Below, one piece after another: positions 1 through 8,414 of a stretch of 42,130 nucleotides of DNA. Source of the stretch: an uncultured Collinsella sp. (lineage in GTDB: Bacteria; Actinomycetota; Coriobacteriia; Coriobacteriales; Coriobacteriaceae); contig CALKBO010000059.1 in assembly GCA_937989875.1 (NCBI GenBank), forward strand, positions 1 through 42,130, given 5' to 3'. How positions within the stretch are numbered: position 1 is the first letter of the stretch; each line of letters opens with the position of its first letter. The notes below the pieces were generated by a model. That model was not told the origin of the DNA. It searched no databases and saw nothing but the letters and a program-made list of their open reading frames with translations. Made by a program: the position numbers and the translations under genes.

Positions 1-2
1 GC

Positions 3-3000
3 GCCGAATGCTCGCCATCGAAATTTATCGATGGCCTATTTCAGACTGTAATGGGTAGTTCTGTAGAGAATACCGTTGCCGCCGGTAACCAAGCGGTCGT
101 AAAGACGGCTGCCCAGCTGGCCGAGGAGTCGGCAAAGCAGCTCAAGGACGCTCAGGCCGCCTACGATGCCGCCCAGAAGAAGGCCGACGCGGCGGGCCAG
201 TCTCAAAAGCAGGCGCAGCAGCAAAAGAATCAGGCCTCGCAGGCTGTGAGCGACAACGAAATCGAGCAGAACGCAGCAGAAGTCGCCGCGCTCCAGGAGA
301 AGATTGACGAGCTCAAAGCCGCCGTCGAAAAGACCGAGCAGCAGCAGAAGAAGCTGGGCGACCTGAACGATCAGCTCGATCAAGCCAACAAGAGTGTCGA
401 GGATAAGACCCAGGCGCTCAAGGACGCCAAGGCAAAGCAGGATGAGGCCAAGAAGGCCCTCGATGATGCCCAGGCCAAGCTCGAGGCCATGGGTATGGAC
501 GAGTACGAGGCCGCCAAGAAGGCCGTCGAGGACGCGCAGACAAAGCTCGATGACGCCAATAAGGCAGTTGCTACTGCACAGGCCAATCTGGACCAGGCCA
601 AGGCTGCCGAGGCTAGCGCTCAGCAGGAAAAGAAGGACACTGAGGCCGCTCTGACTTCCGCCCAGGCCAAGAAGCAGGAGACTGCCGCTGCGCTCGCAGC
701 CGCAACCACCGCGCGCGATAACGCCCAGCAGAAGTTCAACCAGGCGCAGGCCGCGCTCGATGCTGCCGTCTCGGGTACGGGTGTCGACCTGAGTGCGCTT
801 GAGGCCGCCGAGAAGGCCGCCGCTGGTGAGCTTAAGACCGCGCAGGCGGAGCTCAATGCCGCGACGGATGCCGACGCTACCGCCCAGGCGAACCTGCAGG
901 CGGCCCAGAATACCGCCACCGCCGCGCAGGAGAAGGCCAACGCCGCCAACGCTGCCGTGGCATCTGCCCAGTCTGCATACGGTGCGGCAAACAAGGAGTA
1001 CAACGCCGCCGCCAGCGAGCGCGACGCCGCCAAGGCCGCATACGAGCAGGCGCAGCAGACCGAAGCAGACAAGAAGACCGCGTACGATAAGCTTGTCGAA
1101 GTTCGCAAGCAGAAGCGCAGCGAGTGGGAGGCAGCCTGCGCCGCTTCGAACGCCGCGGAAAAGGCTTATGACGCTGCTAATGCCCAGGTTGAGGCTCTTG
1201 AGCAGCAGATTGCCGACCTCAAGTCGAACATGACCGTGGATCAGAACGTCATCAGCCAGGGCATGTTCGGCTTCATGAATTACATCATCGGCGGCAGCCA
1301 GTTCACAGCCACGCAGAAAAAGAACGCCCAGGATGCCGTATCGATGTTGACCGGCGCTGATGACAAGGCCGAATGGTATGACAATTACGTCGATCAGGAC
1401 ATGTCTCGCGACACCAATCCGCTTTCCTTGGAGCAGATGCGTAACGCCCTGACCTATCTCGACACCCAGAACAACCTCCGCAAGGCGAACGGTCAGTCGG
1501 CGCTCAGCGTCAGCCTCCGCATGACTGTGGCAGCCGCCCTTAATGCATCATATTCATCGAACATCTGGGGACACTCGAACTGTTACTTCGACAACGGCGA
1601 AAATCTTGCTGGCGGAGGCGGCGCATATACCGGCGGTGAGACTGAGGATACTCTCGGTTGGCCATATACCGGTCTCTATACTCAGGAAAAGAAGATTTTC
1701 GACAAGTATGTAGAGCAGTATGGCGACGAACTCGGCAAATACCGATATGAGTCCTATTACATCTATCAGAACTACAATAGCATCTACCAAGAGTGCGGGC
1801 ACTATCTCAACATCGTCGATTCCGCTACGGAAGCTATCGGCATCGCGACCGGTAGCGGTAAGAACACCGATTCCGAGGTAACCATCTTCGATTACAGCGA
1901 TGATGACACTCAGGCTGATTTCACTGTTTCCGAGTTCAAGAAGCTCGTCAACGACTACATCGATTCCGCCTACAACGCAGGCGGCACGCAGGCGCAGAAG
2001 GCGCAGCTCAAGGAGCTCCAGGGCAAGCTTGCCGAGGCGCAGAAGAACTTTGGAACTACAAGGGAAGCTTACTTCGCAGCTGTAAACGGGCAGGATGCCG
2101 CCCAGGACGCTTTCACCGCAGCCGATGTGAACATGAACACCGCCAAGGGAGAGTACGAGAAGGCTCAGTCCGCTACTGCTGCCGCCAAGTCCGCCTATGA
2201 CGCTGCCGAAGCCGAGCTTAAGATCATCGACGTCAAGACACCCCAGGCCAAGCTTGATGCCGCTAAGGGCGAGGCGGCAACTGCCCAGGCGGCTCTTGAT
2301 AAGGCAAATGCCACGCTTGTCGATTGCCAGACGAAGGCATCCGAGGCCGCTGCTCACAAGGCGAAGGCTCGCAGTGCCCGCGATGCTGCCAAGGCAAAGT
2401 CCGATCAGGCTAACGCGGCGTATGACAACGCCACGGCTTCGGTTAAGGACCTTACTGCCAAGCGTGACGACGCCAAGGTGGACCTTGCGGACAAGCAGGG
2501 CGCCCTTGACAAGGCAAAGAAGGCCGACGATGCCGCCCAGGCTGGCGTTGACAAGGCTCAGGCCGCAGATACGCACGCCGCGACCGCTCTTTCGGACGCC
2601 AAGCAGGCAGTTGCCGCCAAGACGCAGGCCCTGTCCGACGCACAGGCGAAGGCCAAGGCCGCCGAGGGCGAGCTTGCCACCGCAAACAAGGCCTTCGAGC
2701 GCTTCGCCGGCGCCCAGAAGGCGGTCGACGACGCCAAGGCCGCCTATGACGCTGCCGTCGCCGGTGTCGCCGATGCTCAAAAGCAGCTCGAGGCCGCCAA
2801 CGAAGCCGTCGTCGATGCGAACTTCGAGATCGTCAAGGCCAAGGCCGAGCTTGCCAGCGATGAGGCACTCAAGGCCGATCTTGAGGCTGTCGACCACAAG
2901 GCCTCTCTTGCCGCGGGCACGACGGGTAACGAGAAGCTGGTCAAGCTTAACGCTGCCTACGCTCGCTATAAGGCCGCCGTCGATGCCGCTGCTGGTCTCA

Positions 3001-3341
3001 AGGCTGCTCTGAGCGATGCCGATGCCAAACTGTCCGATGCCAACGACGCCTATGCCGCCGCGCTTGCCGAGCTTAACGATGCGAAGGATGCCCTGGCTGC
3101 CGCTCAGGCCGAGTACGACAAGTATCATCCCAAGGCCGAGCCGCAGAGCAAGCCTCAGGCCAAGCCCCAGGTTACGCAGGCCGCCGCAAAGGCCCCCGTT
3201 GCCAAGAAACAGGCTGCGCCTGCCGCGCTCGCCCAGACCGGTGATGACTCCGCTCTTGCGGGCGAGGTGTTCGTCATCGGCGGTATCACCCTCGTGGCCG
3301 CTGGTGTGACGCTGAGCGATCGTCGTCGCAAGCAGATGTAG
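3..3341 (+). CDS. Sortase-anchored coiled-coil surface protein with CAP domain (5' end outside window)
   Basis: The reading frame is open to the left edge of the window. The first internal ATG (base 51) has no Shine-Dalgarno and no signal peptide after it, so the gene almost certainly begins upstream and 1112 residues of it are visible. Residues about 16-405 are Ala/Lys/Gln/Glu-rich heptad-like coiled coil. Residues about 475-620 match a CAP (SCP/PR-1-like) domain: an N-x-LR-x-x-x-G start, a His in WGHSN, GENLAGG, and CGHYLNIV. A second coiled coil follows (about 660-1040), then a Lys/Pro/Ala linker. The C-terminus has LAQTG (bases 3228-3242), a hydrophobic segment and an RRRKQM tail, a sortase sorting signal of the LPxTG class. 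The likely role is a wall-anchored stalk that displays a CAP domain between two rods. Its ligand is unknown. A terminator follows directly. Confidence 0.88.
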   Translation, partial: AECSPSKFIDGLFQTVMGSSVENTVAAGNQAVVKTAAQLAEESAKQLKDAQAAYDAAQKKADAAGQSQKQAQQQKNQASQAVSDNEIEQNAAEVAALQEKIDELKAAVEKTEQQQKKLGDLNDQLDQANKSVEDKTQALKDAKAKQDEAKKALDDAQAKLEAMGMDEYEAAKKAVEDAQTKLDDANKAVATAQANLDQAKAAEASAQQEKKDTEAALTSAQAKKQETAAALAAATTARDNAQQKFNQAQAALDAAVSGTGVDLSALEAAEKAAAGELKTAQAELNAATDADATAQANLQAAQNTATAAQEKANAANAAVASAQSAYGAANKEYNAAASERDAAKAAYEQAQQTEADKKTAYDKLVEVRKQKRSEWEAACAASNAAEKAYDAANAQVEALEQQIADLKSNMTVDQNVISQGMFGFMNYIIGGSQFTATQKKNAQDAVSMLTGADDKAEWYDNYVDQDMSRDTNPLSLEQMRNALTYLDTQNNLRKANGQSALSVSLRMTVAAALNASYSSNIWGHSNCYFDNGENLAGGGGAYTGGETEDTLGWPYTGLYTQEKKIFDKYVEQYGDELGKYRYESYYIYQNYNSIYQECGHYLNIVDSATEAIGIATGSGKNTDSEVTIFDYSDDDTQADFTVSEFKKLVNDYIDSAYNAGGTQAQKAQLKELQGKLAEAQKNFGTTREAYFAAVNGQDAAQDAFTAADVNMNTAKGEYEKAQSATAAAKSAYDAAEAELKIIDVKTPQAKLDAAKGEAATAQAALDKANATLVDCQTKASEAAAHKAKARSARDAAKAKSDQANAAYDNATASVKDLTAKRDDAKVDLADKQGALDKAKKADDAAQAGVDKAQAADTHAATALSDAKQAVAAKTQALSDAQAKAKAAEGELATANKAFERFAGAQKAVDDAKAAYDAAVAGVADAQKQLEAANEAVVDANFEIVKAKAELASDEALKADLEAVDHKASLAAGTTGNEKLVKLNAAYARYKAAVDAAAGLKAALSDADAKLSDANDAYAAALAELNDAKDALAAAQAEYDKYHPKAEPQSKPQAKPQVTQAAAKAPVAKKQAAPAALAQTGDDSALAGEVFVIGGITLVAAGVTLSDRRRKQM

Positions 3342-3409
3342 CGTTTCGAGCGTAGTTTCTGCAACGAACTTCAATTCATAACGGGACCGTCTCGTTAGCC
3401 AAACGATAA

Positions 3410-3450
3410 GGCCGGCGCGCTGTTAAACGCAGCGCGCCGGCCTTTCTTTG
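3410..3450 (+). terminator. Rho-independent terminator of the surface protein gene
   Basis: A perfect 13-bp stem (3410-3422 with 3430-3442) has a 7-nt loop TTAAACG and is followed by TTTCTTTG. It lies 69 bases after the stop codon. Confidence 0.85.
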
Positions 3451-3460
3451 TTTCGATATC

Positions 3461-3500
3461 AAAAAGCCCGGTCAGCAGCCGCAAAAGCTACCGACCGGGC
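3461..3500 (-). terminator. Terminator of the OPT transporter gene
   Basis: Read on the minus strand, an 8-bp stem (3466-3473 with 3493-3500, GCCCGGTC/GACCGGGC) runs into five T residues (3465-3461). It lies about 40 bases beyond the stop of the minus-strand gene, back to back with the plus-strand terminator. Confidence 0.75.
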
Positions 3501-3541
3501 AAGCCGTAGGCAATATGGTTGCTGTCGAGCAGCTGCTCGAC

Positions 3542-5245
3542 TTAGCCCAGCAGGCTTAAGCCCACGGAGACAAACGCCAGGATAACGCCGACGATGGACT
3601 CGCCGCCCAGCAGGCCGCTGGCGACAACCAGGCCCTGCTCCTGAAAGGCGGCGTCCTTGGCAGCCCTCTCCTCGTCGGAAAGACCAGCGGTGGCGTCGCG
3701 GTGGGCGGACCACTTGTCGTAGGCGAGTTTGACGCAGGAGCCCAGGAATGCCGTGAGTGACATGTAGAACGGCAGGTACACGCCCAGGCCGATCATCATG
3801 GCCGGAATGCCGAGCCAGTACATGACGATGCCGGCGATAAAGCCGCCAACGAACCACGGCACGCTCGGGATGCCCGAGACCATGGTGGCGACGACGCTTG
3901 CCTGCGCGGCAACAAAGCTCTTGTCGGGACCAAAGGCGTCCGGGCCATAGGCGGTGACGAGCGCGACCATGACGGCTGCGGCGACCAGGGCGCCCACGAT
4001 GCCGCCGATGGCTTGGCCGATCCACTGCGCACGCGGGTTGGTGCCCAGCACGGCGCCGGCCTTAAAGTCATTCATGACGTCGCCCGCAAGGCCGCACGCC
4101 ACGGCTACGATGCCGGCGATAAAGAACAGCTTGACCTGAGCGATCTGTGCAAAGGCAGCCACGATGAGCATAACGATGAGGCCAAAGATCTCCATGGGGT
4201 CGATACCCGTCTGGCCGCAGCTCTGTGCGCTCATGATGGTGGTGACAAAGGTGAACAGCGTGACGATGACAGCCGGAACGGGGCCAAGGTCGAGCGCGAT
4301 GGCGACGATCACGGCGATGGCGGCAGCGCCCAGGCCGATGATGCCGGCGTCGAGCTTAAGGGAGCCCGAGATGAGCGACTGCTCGTCGGTGTCGGTGGAG
4401 CTGTCGGCGGCAAGACCGCGGACGATACCGGCGACCTGCGGCAGGATGTCCTTGAGGACGACGGCGACGCCAAAGCCCATCATGAGGCCCATGCCCAGGG
4501 ACTTGACGATGCCCTGCGCAGTCACAACGTCGAACAGACCGGCAGCGGTGCCGCCCACGATGATGCCAAAGTTGCCCAGCAGCGCGCCGGCAAACCAGAA
4601 GGCGACGGGGGCGAAGCCCACGAGGAAGCCGACGGAGAGCAGCATGGGCGAGTTGTAGATGCCAAAGGTCACGCCGGGGATGTTGAGCGTGCATAGCATG
4701 CTGGGCACCACGCCCAGGGCGTCGCGCAGCACGCTATAGATGCCGGCGATGGCCATGGAGCCAAAGAGCTGCTTGCCGGTTTTGCCGCCGGCCTCGGTGG
4801 CGCGCAGGGTCTGAGCTGCGGCGTTGCCGGTGGGGAACTCAAGCGCGGCGTCCACGATAAAGTGACGGTGGATGAGCGCGGTGGCCAGCAGGCCCAGGAT
4901 GGTGCCGGCGAGTGCCACGATAAACATGTCGAGCCAGCTGATCTGGTCGGCATAGCCCAGCATCCAGGCGCCCGGGATGGTAAACGCCAGACCGCCGGCG
5001 ACCATGGCGCCTGCGGACATGATGGTGTGGGTGACGTTGGCCTCGTTGAGACTGGCGTTGCCCATGAGCTTAAGGAAGAACAGCGAGATGACGGCAGCGA
5101 AGACGATCGGCCAGGGGAGTGCGCCCATCTTGAGGGCGGTGTAGGCCGAGCTTGCCGTGATAATCACGCAGCCAAGGACGCCGATGACGACGCCGCGCAG
5201 CGTGAGTTGCCCGCGCATCGAAGCGCGGTTCGAGGGATTGCTCAT
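3542..5245 (-). CDS. OPT family oligopeptide/metal-chelate transporter
   Basis: The product has 567 residues, is almost entirely hydrophobic and carries many membrane segments. It resembles the prokaryotic OPT (oligopeptide transporter/YSL-like) family: an early LTLRGVVIGV stretch, an AYTALKMGALPWPIVFA segment, an N-E-A-N-V-T-H-T region, and glycine-rich paired helices through the middle. Family members are proton-coupled importers of peptides or metal chelates; the substrate cannot be read from sequence. The start at 5245 is supported by AAGGAG seven bases upstream. The gene stands alone, divergent from coaX and convergent with the surface protein. A hydrophilic segment near residues 505-530 (KWSAHRDATAGLSDEERAAK) is a probable cytoplasmic loop. 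Confidence 0.88.
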   Translation of the reverse strand: MSNPSNRASMRGQLTLRGVVIGVLGCVIITASSAYTALKMGALPWPIVFAAVISLFFLKLMGNASLNEANVTHTIMSAGAMVAGGLAFTIPGAWMLGYADQISWLDMFIVALAGTILGLLATALIHRHFIVDAALEFPTGNAAAQTLRATEAGGKTGKQLFGSMAIAGIYSVLRDALGVVPSMLCTLNIPGVTFGIYNSPMLLSVGFLVGFAPVAFWFAGALLGNFGIIVGGTAAGLFDVVTAQGIVKSLGMGLMMGFGVAVVLKDILPQVAGIVRGLAADSSTDTDEQSLISGSLKLDAGIIGLGAAAIAVIVAIALDLGPVPAVIVTLFTFVTTIMSAQSCGQTGIDPMEIFGLIVMLIVAAFAQIAQVKLFFIAGIVAVACGLAGDVMNDFKAGAVLGTNPRAQWIGQAIGGIVGALVAAAVMVALVTAYGPDAFGPDKSFVAAQASVVATMVSGIPSVPWFVGGFIAGIVMYWLGIPAMMIGLGVYLPFYMSLTAFLGSCVKLAYDKWSAHRDATAGLSDEERAAKDAAFQEQGLVVASGLLGGESIVGVILAFVSVGLSLLG

Positions 5246-5437
5246 ATAAAACTCCTTTGCGTATATCCGCTTCCCCCGGGAGCGCCGCTACGGATACGGC
5301 GCGGGAAGTCGGGTTACCAAGGGCCGCCGCGTGAGCTCGCGCGCGACCGCGCACCAGTATAGCCGTAAGCTAGTCATTTTGGGATGACTGGTTTAGGTAG
5401 GCGATATACTGCTGGGCAGACGAAAGGAGCGCCGACG

Positions 5438-6289
5438 ATGCTTAATGGGTGCGCATATATATTGACGGTCGACGTGGGTAACACGTTCATTCGCTTTGGT
5501 CTGTTTGCCGAGGATTCGGCCGCGGCGCAGGAATGCCCGCTTGCGACGTGCGAGATCACGACGCCATCGAGCATTACGGCCGACGAAGCGCGTATGCGTC
5601 TCGCTCAAGTCATGGCCGCGCTGGCGGCCGATGCGGGCATGCCGGGTGCGCTCGTTCCCGCAGCTGCAGTGCTGAGTTGCGTGGTGCCGGCGCTCGAGCG
5701 CCCGTGGAAGGCGGCGCTTTCCCGCACCTGCACAGGACGCGTGCTCACCGTGGGGCCGGGCCTCAAGACCGGCATGCCCGTACACTACGACGATCCGGCC
5801 GAGATCGGCCCCGACCGCATCGCCGACGCTGTGGCGGCACGCGCCGTCTACGGCTCTCCCTGCATCGTGATCGACCTGGGTACGACGACCAATATTGAGG
5901 TCATCGACGCGTGCGGAACCTTTGTGGGCGGCGTCATCGCGCCGGGTCTGGCGCTCGGTGCCCGGTCGCTTTCGGCCGCTGCGGCGCGTTTGCCTCAGGT
6001 CGAGCCTTCGGCGCCCACGCATGTGATTGGCCGCAACACGCGTGAGGCCATGCGCTCGGGCGTGGTTCTGGGCGAGGTGGCCCGCATCGACGGCATGCTC
6101 GATATGGTGCTCGCCGAGATGCGCGCGACCAAGGCCGCGGGGGAGGGCGACGTGCCCATCGTCATTACCGGCGACGATGCCGAGGCGCTCGCGTTGCTGG
6201 TCGGCCATAGCCTGACGGTCGACGACGCGCTGACGTTGCGGGGTCTCGCCGAGCTCTACCACATCAACCAAAAGCCCCGCCGCGTGTAA
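5438..6289 (+). CDS. coaX: Type III pantothenate kinase
   Basis: CoaX phosphorylates pantothenate to 4'-phosphopantothenate, the first step of coenzyme A synthesis in the cytoplasm. The 283 residues show the ASKHA-fold signatures of the family: DVGNT (phosphate loop) near residue 11, GPDRIADA near 123, DLGTTTNIEV near 146, and GGVIAPGL shortly after. The family length is about 255-270. The start at 5438 is chosen because GAAAGGAGC lies just upstream; an in-frame ATG at 5384 has no ribosome site and lies before a TATACT (-10-like) at 5405-5410. It is divergent from the OPT gene and followed by a hairpin terminator. Confidence 0.93.
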   Translation: MLNGCAYILTVDVGNTFIRFGLFAEDSAAAQECPLATCEITTPSSITADEARMRLAQVMAALAADAGMPGALVPAAAVLSCVVPALERPWKAALSRTCTGRVLTVGPGLKTGMPVHYDDPAEIGPDRIADAVAARAVYGSPCIVIDLGTTTNIEVIDACGTFVGGVIAPGLALGARSLSAAAARLPQVEPSAPTHVIGRNTREAMRSGVVLGEVARIDGMLDMVLAEMRATKAAGEGDVPIVITGDDAEALALLVGHSLTVDDALTLRGLAELYHINQKPRRV

Positions 6290-6290
6290 A

Positions 6291-6326
6291 GGTGAGGGCG
6301 CCGGTGGGACAAACGCCCCCACCTTT
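6291..6326 (+). terminator. Probable terminator after coaX
   Basis: A 10-bp stem with one mismatch (6291-6300 with 6314-6323) is followed by a short TTT. It starts two bases after the coaX stop. The T run is weak. Confidence 0.5.
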
Positions 6327-6330
6327 CACC

Positions 6331-6339
6331 TGCTACAAT
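6331..6339 (+). promoter_or_regulatory. Extended -10 promoter for the dCMP deaminase gene
   Basis: TGCTACAAT fits an extended -10 (TGnTAnnnT). No convincing -35 is visible. Its position implies that transcription starts after base 6338, which argues against an ATG there and supports the start at 6374. Confidence 0.5.
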
Positions 6340-6373
6340 GGGTCAAACTATTGCGATTACGGAGGTGTCTGCC

Positions 6374-6898
6374 ATGTCGGACGATCTTCATCAAACTTCG
6401 TCAGGCAAGCGCCTGGACGTCATTAGCTGGGACGAGTTCTTTATGAGCGTGGCCATCGCCGCGCAGCGCCGCAGCAAGGACCCCAACACGCAGGTGGGTG
6501 CGTGCATCGCCAACACCAACCACCGCATCCTTTCGGTGGGCTACAACGGTACACCCTCGGCGCTCAACGACGACTTTTTTCCGTGGGGTACGAGCGACGA
6601 CCCACTGCAGGACAAGCACAACTACGTGGTCCATGCCGAGGCCAATGCCGTGCTCAACTACCGTGGCTCGCTCAAGGACCTCGAGGGTTCCACGGTCTAC
6701 GTCACGCTGTTCCCGTGCCACGACTGCGCCAAGATTTTGGCTCAGGTGGGCGTGGGCGAGGTCGTCTACCTGGACAACAAGTACGCCGACACCGATGACG
6801 GCCGTATCAGCCGCCGCATTCTCGACTCCTGTGGCATCAGCTACCGCCAGGTTATCGTCGATGTTCAGATTGGTACCGGGGGACAGGCTCGGCAGTAA
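6374..6898 (+). CDS. Deoxycytidylate (dCMP) deaminase family protein, ComEB-like
   Basis: dCMP deaminases convert dCMP to dUMP, feeding dTMP synthesis. The 174-residue product has the zinc-dependent cytidine deaminase fold: an N-terminal WDEFFMSVA, QVGACI, the HAEANA motif (zinc His and catalytic Glu, near residue 88), and PCHDC (zinc cysteines, near 114-118). The length fits the family. In Firmicutes the homologue is called ComEB, although a competence role is not shown by anything here. The start at 6374 has GGAGG-type pairing (TACGGAGGTG); an upstream ATG at 6338 overlaps the promoter. No allosteric dCTP-site assignment is attempted. Confidence 0.9.
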   Translation: MSDDLHQTSSGKRLDVISWDEFFMSVAIAAQRRSKDPNTQVGACIANTNHRILSVGYNGTPSALNDDFFPWGTSDDPLQDKHNYVVHAEANAVLNYRGSLKDLEGSTVYVTLFPCHDCAKILAQVGVGEVVYLDNKYADTDDGRISRRILDSCGISYRQVIVDVQIGTGGQARQ

Positions 6899-6938
6899 TA
6901 TGCGTTGTCGATATCTGACGACGAACGCAGTTAAAAGA

Positions 6939-6965
6939 GTCCCGTCCCAAATTGACTACTCATGA
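6939..6965 (-). repeat. Solo copy of the REP-like CCAAATT(G/A)..CTACT motif
   Basis: GTCCCAAATTGACTACTC closely resembles the right arm of the inverted pair at 40567-40681 (CCCGTTCCAAATTAGCTACT). The upstream bases also match: AAAAGAGTCCCGT against AATAAAGCCCCGT. It lies in the gap between the deaminase and the Nfu gene. Confidence 0.5.
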
Positions 6966-7069
6966 AAGTCGCGTCTGCGCGCATGGACGGCTCGTGAGCG
7001 GGTACACGGCTGTAGTAACATAGCTTCTGTCCGCGGGCGCGCCCGCGTAATTGTGAGAAAGGAGCCCCT

Positions 7070-7348
7070 GTGGCTGTTAACGAAGAGCTGCTTAAGAAGG
7101 TTCTTGAAGAGATTCGCCCCAACCTGCAGGCCGATGGCGGCGATATGGAGTATGTGGGCGTTGACGACGAGGGCGTCGTCAAACTGGAGCTGCAGGGCGC
7201 TTGCGCCGGCTGCCCCATGAGCTCGCTGACCCTGTCCATGGGTATTGAGCGCATCCTGAAGGAGCATGTGCCCGGCGTTACCCGAGTTGAGCAGGTCAAT
7301 GCCTCCGGCGAGGCCGAGGACCTGTACGACGAGTACGCGCCGTTCTAA
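7070..7348 (+). CDS. NifU C-terminal-like (Nfu) iron-sulfur scaffold protein
   Basis: This 92-residue protein is a stand-alone Nfu domain: LKKVLEEIRPNLQADGGD at the N-terminus and the CAGC motif (GACAGCPMSS) near residue 45. In the family the two Cys bind a 4Fe-4S cluster and pass it to apo-proteins. It uses a GTG start preceded by GAAAGGAG. It is likely monocistronic, since a hairpin follows and an REP-like fragment precedes it. Whether it acts in de novo assembly or as a carrier cannot be told from sequence. Confidence 0.9.
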   Translation: MAVNEELLKKVLEEIRPNLQADGGDMEYVGVDDEGVVKLELQGACAGCPMSSLTLSMGIERILKEHVPGVTRVEQVNASGEAEDLYDEYAPF

Positions 7349-7397
7349 GCTGCGAAAGCTGCGGACGGCATACTCCGCATAGACGTTACGCCCAAAT

Positions 7398-7433
7398 ATG
7401 CGGCTGCGAGCGCAAGGCCCGCGGCCGCATTTG
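7398..7433 (+). terminator. Hairpin, possible terminator after the Nfu gene
   Basis: An 11-bp stem with one G-T pair (7398-7408 with 7420-7430) is followed by only TTG, so termination is uncertain. It sits about 50 bases after the Nfu stop and just before the lgt ribosome site. Confidence 0.45.
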
Positions 7434-7457
7434 TATGTAGGGAGTAGGAGGGTCGAC

Positions 7458-8279
7458 ATGCTCAACGACTTCTACCATATGCTTGATCCCGTCGCGATTT
7501 CGGCGGGGCCTATCACGATTTACTGGTATGGTCTGGCCTATGTGGTCGGCGCCCTGCTCACGGCGGTTGTCATGTACCGCACGCAGCGTCGCTGGGGTTT
7601 TAACATCACGATTGATGACCTGACGAGTGTCGTGGTCGGCGTGGTTTTTGGCCTCATTATCGGTGCGCGCCTGTTCTACGTCGTCTTTTACGGTGATGGC
7701 TACTACTGGGCGCACCCGCTCGAGATCTTTGCCACCAACGAGGGCGGCATGAGCTTCCACGGCGGTTTGGTGGGCGGCATTATCGGCGGCATCATCGTAT
7801 GCCGCATGTATAAGCTCGACGCATGGACTTTGGCAGACCTTGCCGTCATAGGCGCGCCGCTGGCCTTGTGCCTGGGCCGTTGTGCCAACTTTGTCAACGG
7901 CGAGCTGTGGGGCAAGCCGACCGATCTGCCCTGGGGCGTGATCTTTGGCGGCACCGCGGGCGATATGCCGCGCCATCCCTCCCAGCTCTACGAGGCATTC
8001 CTCGAGGGTATTGTGCTCTTTTGCATTCTGCAGGTGCTCAGCCGCAAAAAGCCGCTACTGCCCCAAGGCACGTTTATGGGCGTCTTTGTGATGGGTTACG
8101 GCATCGTCCGCTTCCTCATTGAGTTTGTGCGCGTGCCCGATGCCCAGCTGGGCTATCTGCTGGGCGGCGTCATCACCATGGGTCAGCTGCTGAGCCTGCC
8201 GCTCGTAATCGCGGGCCTGGCGCTCATCATCTTTGCTCGTCGCCGCAACCAGCCCCAGCGCATCTACCTCGACGCTTAA
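7458..8279 (+). CDS. lgt: Phosphatidylglycerol--prolipoprotein diacylglyceryl transferase
   Basis: Lgt moves a diacylglyceryl group from phosphatidylglycerol onto the lipobox cysteine of prolipoproteins at the outer face of the membrane. The 273-residue product has seven likely membrane segments, ITIYWYGLAY at the start, SFHGGLVGG near residue 99, and the Lgt signature GRCANFVNGELWG near residue 140. Most homologues read GRxGNFxNGE, so the Cys-Ala pair is a mild variation, while the Arg, Asn and Glu are kept. The start at 7458 follows GGAGTAGGAGGG; upstream in-frame starts lie inside a hairpin. The stop overlaps another hairpin (8278-8314). Confidence 0.95.
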   Translation: MLNDFYHMLDPVAISAGPITIYWYGLAYVVGALLTAVVMYRTQRRWGFNITIDDLTSVVVGVVFGLIIGARLFYVVFYGDGYYWAHPLEIFATNEGGMSFHGGLVGGIIGGIIVCRMYKLDAWTLADLAVIGAPLALCLGRCANFVNGELWGKPTDLPWGVIFGGTAGDMPRHPSQLYEAFLEGIVLFCILQVLSRKKPLLPQGTFMGVFVMGYGIVRFLIEFVRVPDAQLGYLLGGVITMGQLLSLPLVIAGLALIIFARRRNQPQRIYLDA

Positions 8280-8314
8280 CCACCAAAAAGTGAACAGGCA
8301 CCTTTGTGGTGGTT
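8278..8314. repeat. Hairpin with ACAGG-type loop overlapping the lgt stop
   Basis: AACCACCAAAAAG (8278-8290) pairs with CTTTGTGGTGGTT (8302-8314) with one mismatch. The loop contains GAACAGGCAC. The loop resembles that of the 52-bp repeat family while the stem differs. It may end lgt transcription. Confidence 0.6.
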
Positions 8315-8339
8315 TGCTGGGCAACGATGACAGAACCGT

Positions 8340-8391
8340 AACGTTTCCCCAGATAAAACCTGCCAAAATAAACCTGTCCCTTTTTTGCAGG
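8340..8391 (-). repeat. 52-bp stem-loop repeat, copy 1 (inverted)
   Basis: On the minus strand this aligns without gaps to the copies at 13219-13270 and 39336-39387, with about four mismatches to the latter. A stem of CCTGC-AAAAA against TTTTGGCAGG encloses an AGGGACAGGTTTA loop, and TTTTATCTG follows. It lies between lgt and the ribosome site of the next gene. Confidence 0.9.
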
Positions 8392-8414
8392 TTTCTAGAA
8401 AGGCTCTTTGGACT

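Noticed and set aside
23..50. ATG at 51 as the true start of the surface protein
   Set aside because: The frame is open upstream to the window edge, there is no Shine-Dalgarno, and a sortase-anchored protein needs a signal peptide that is not present after this ATG.
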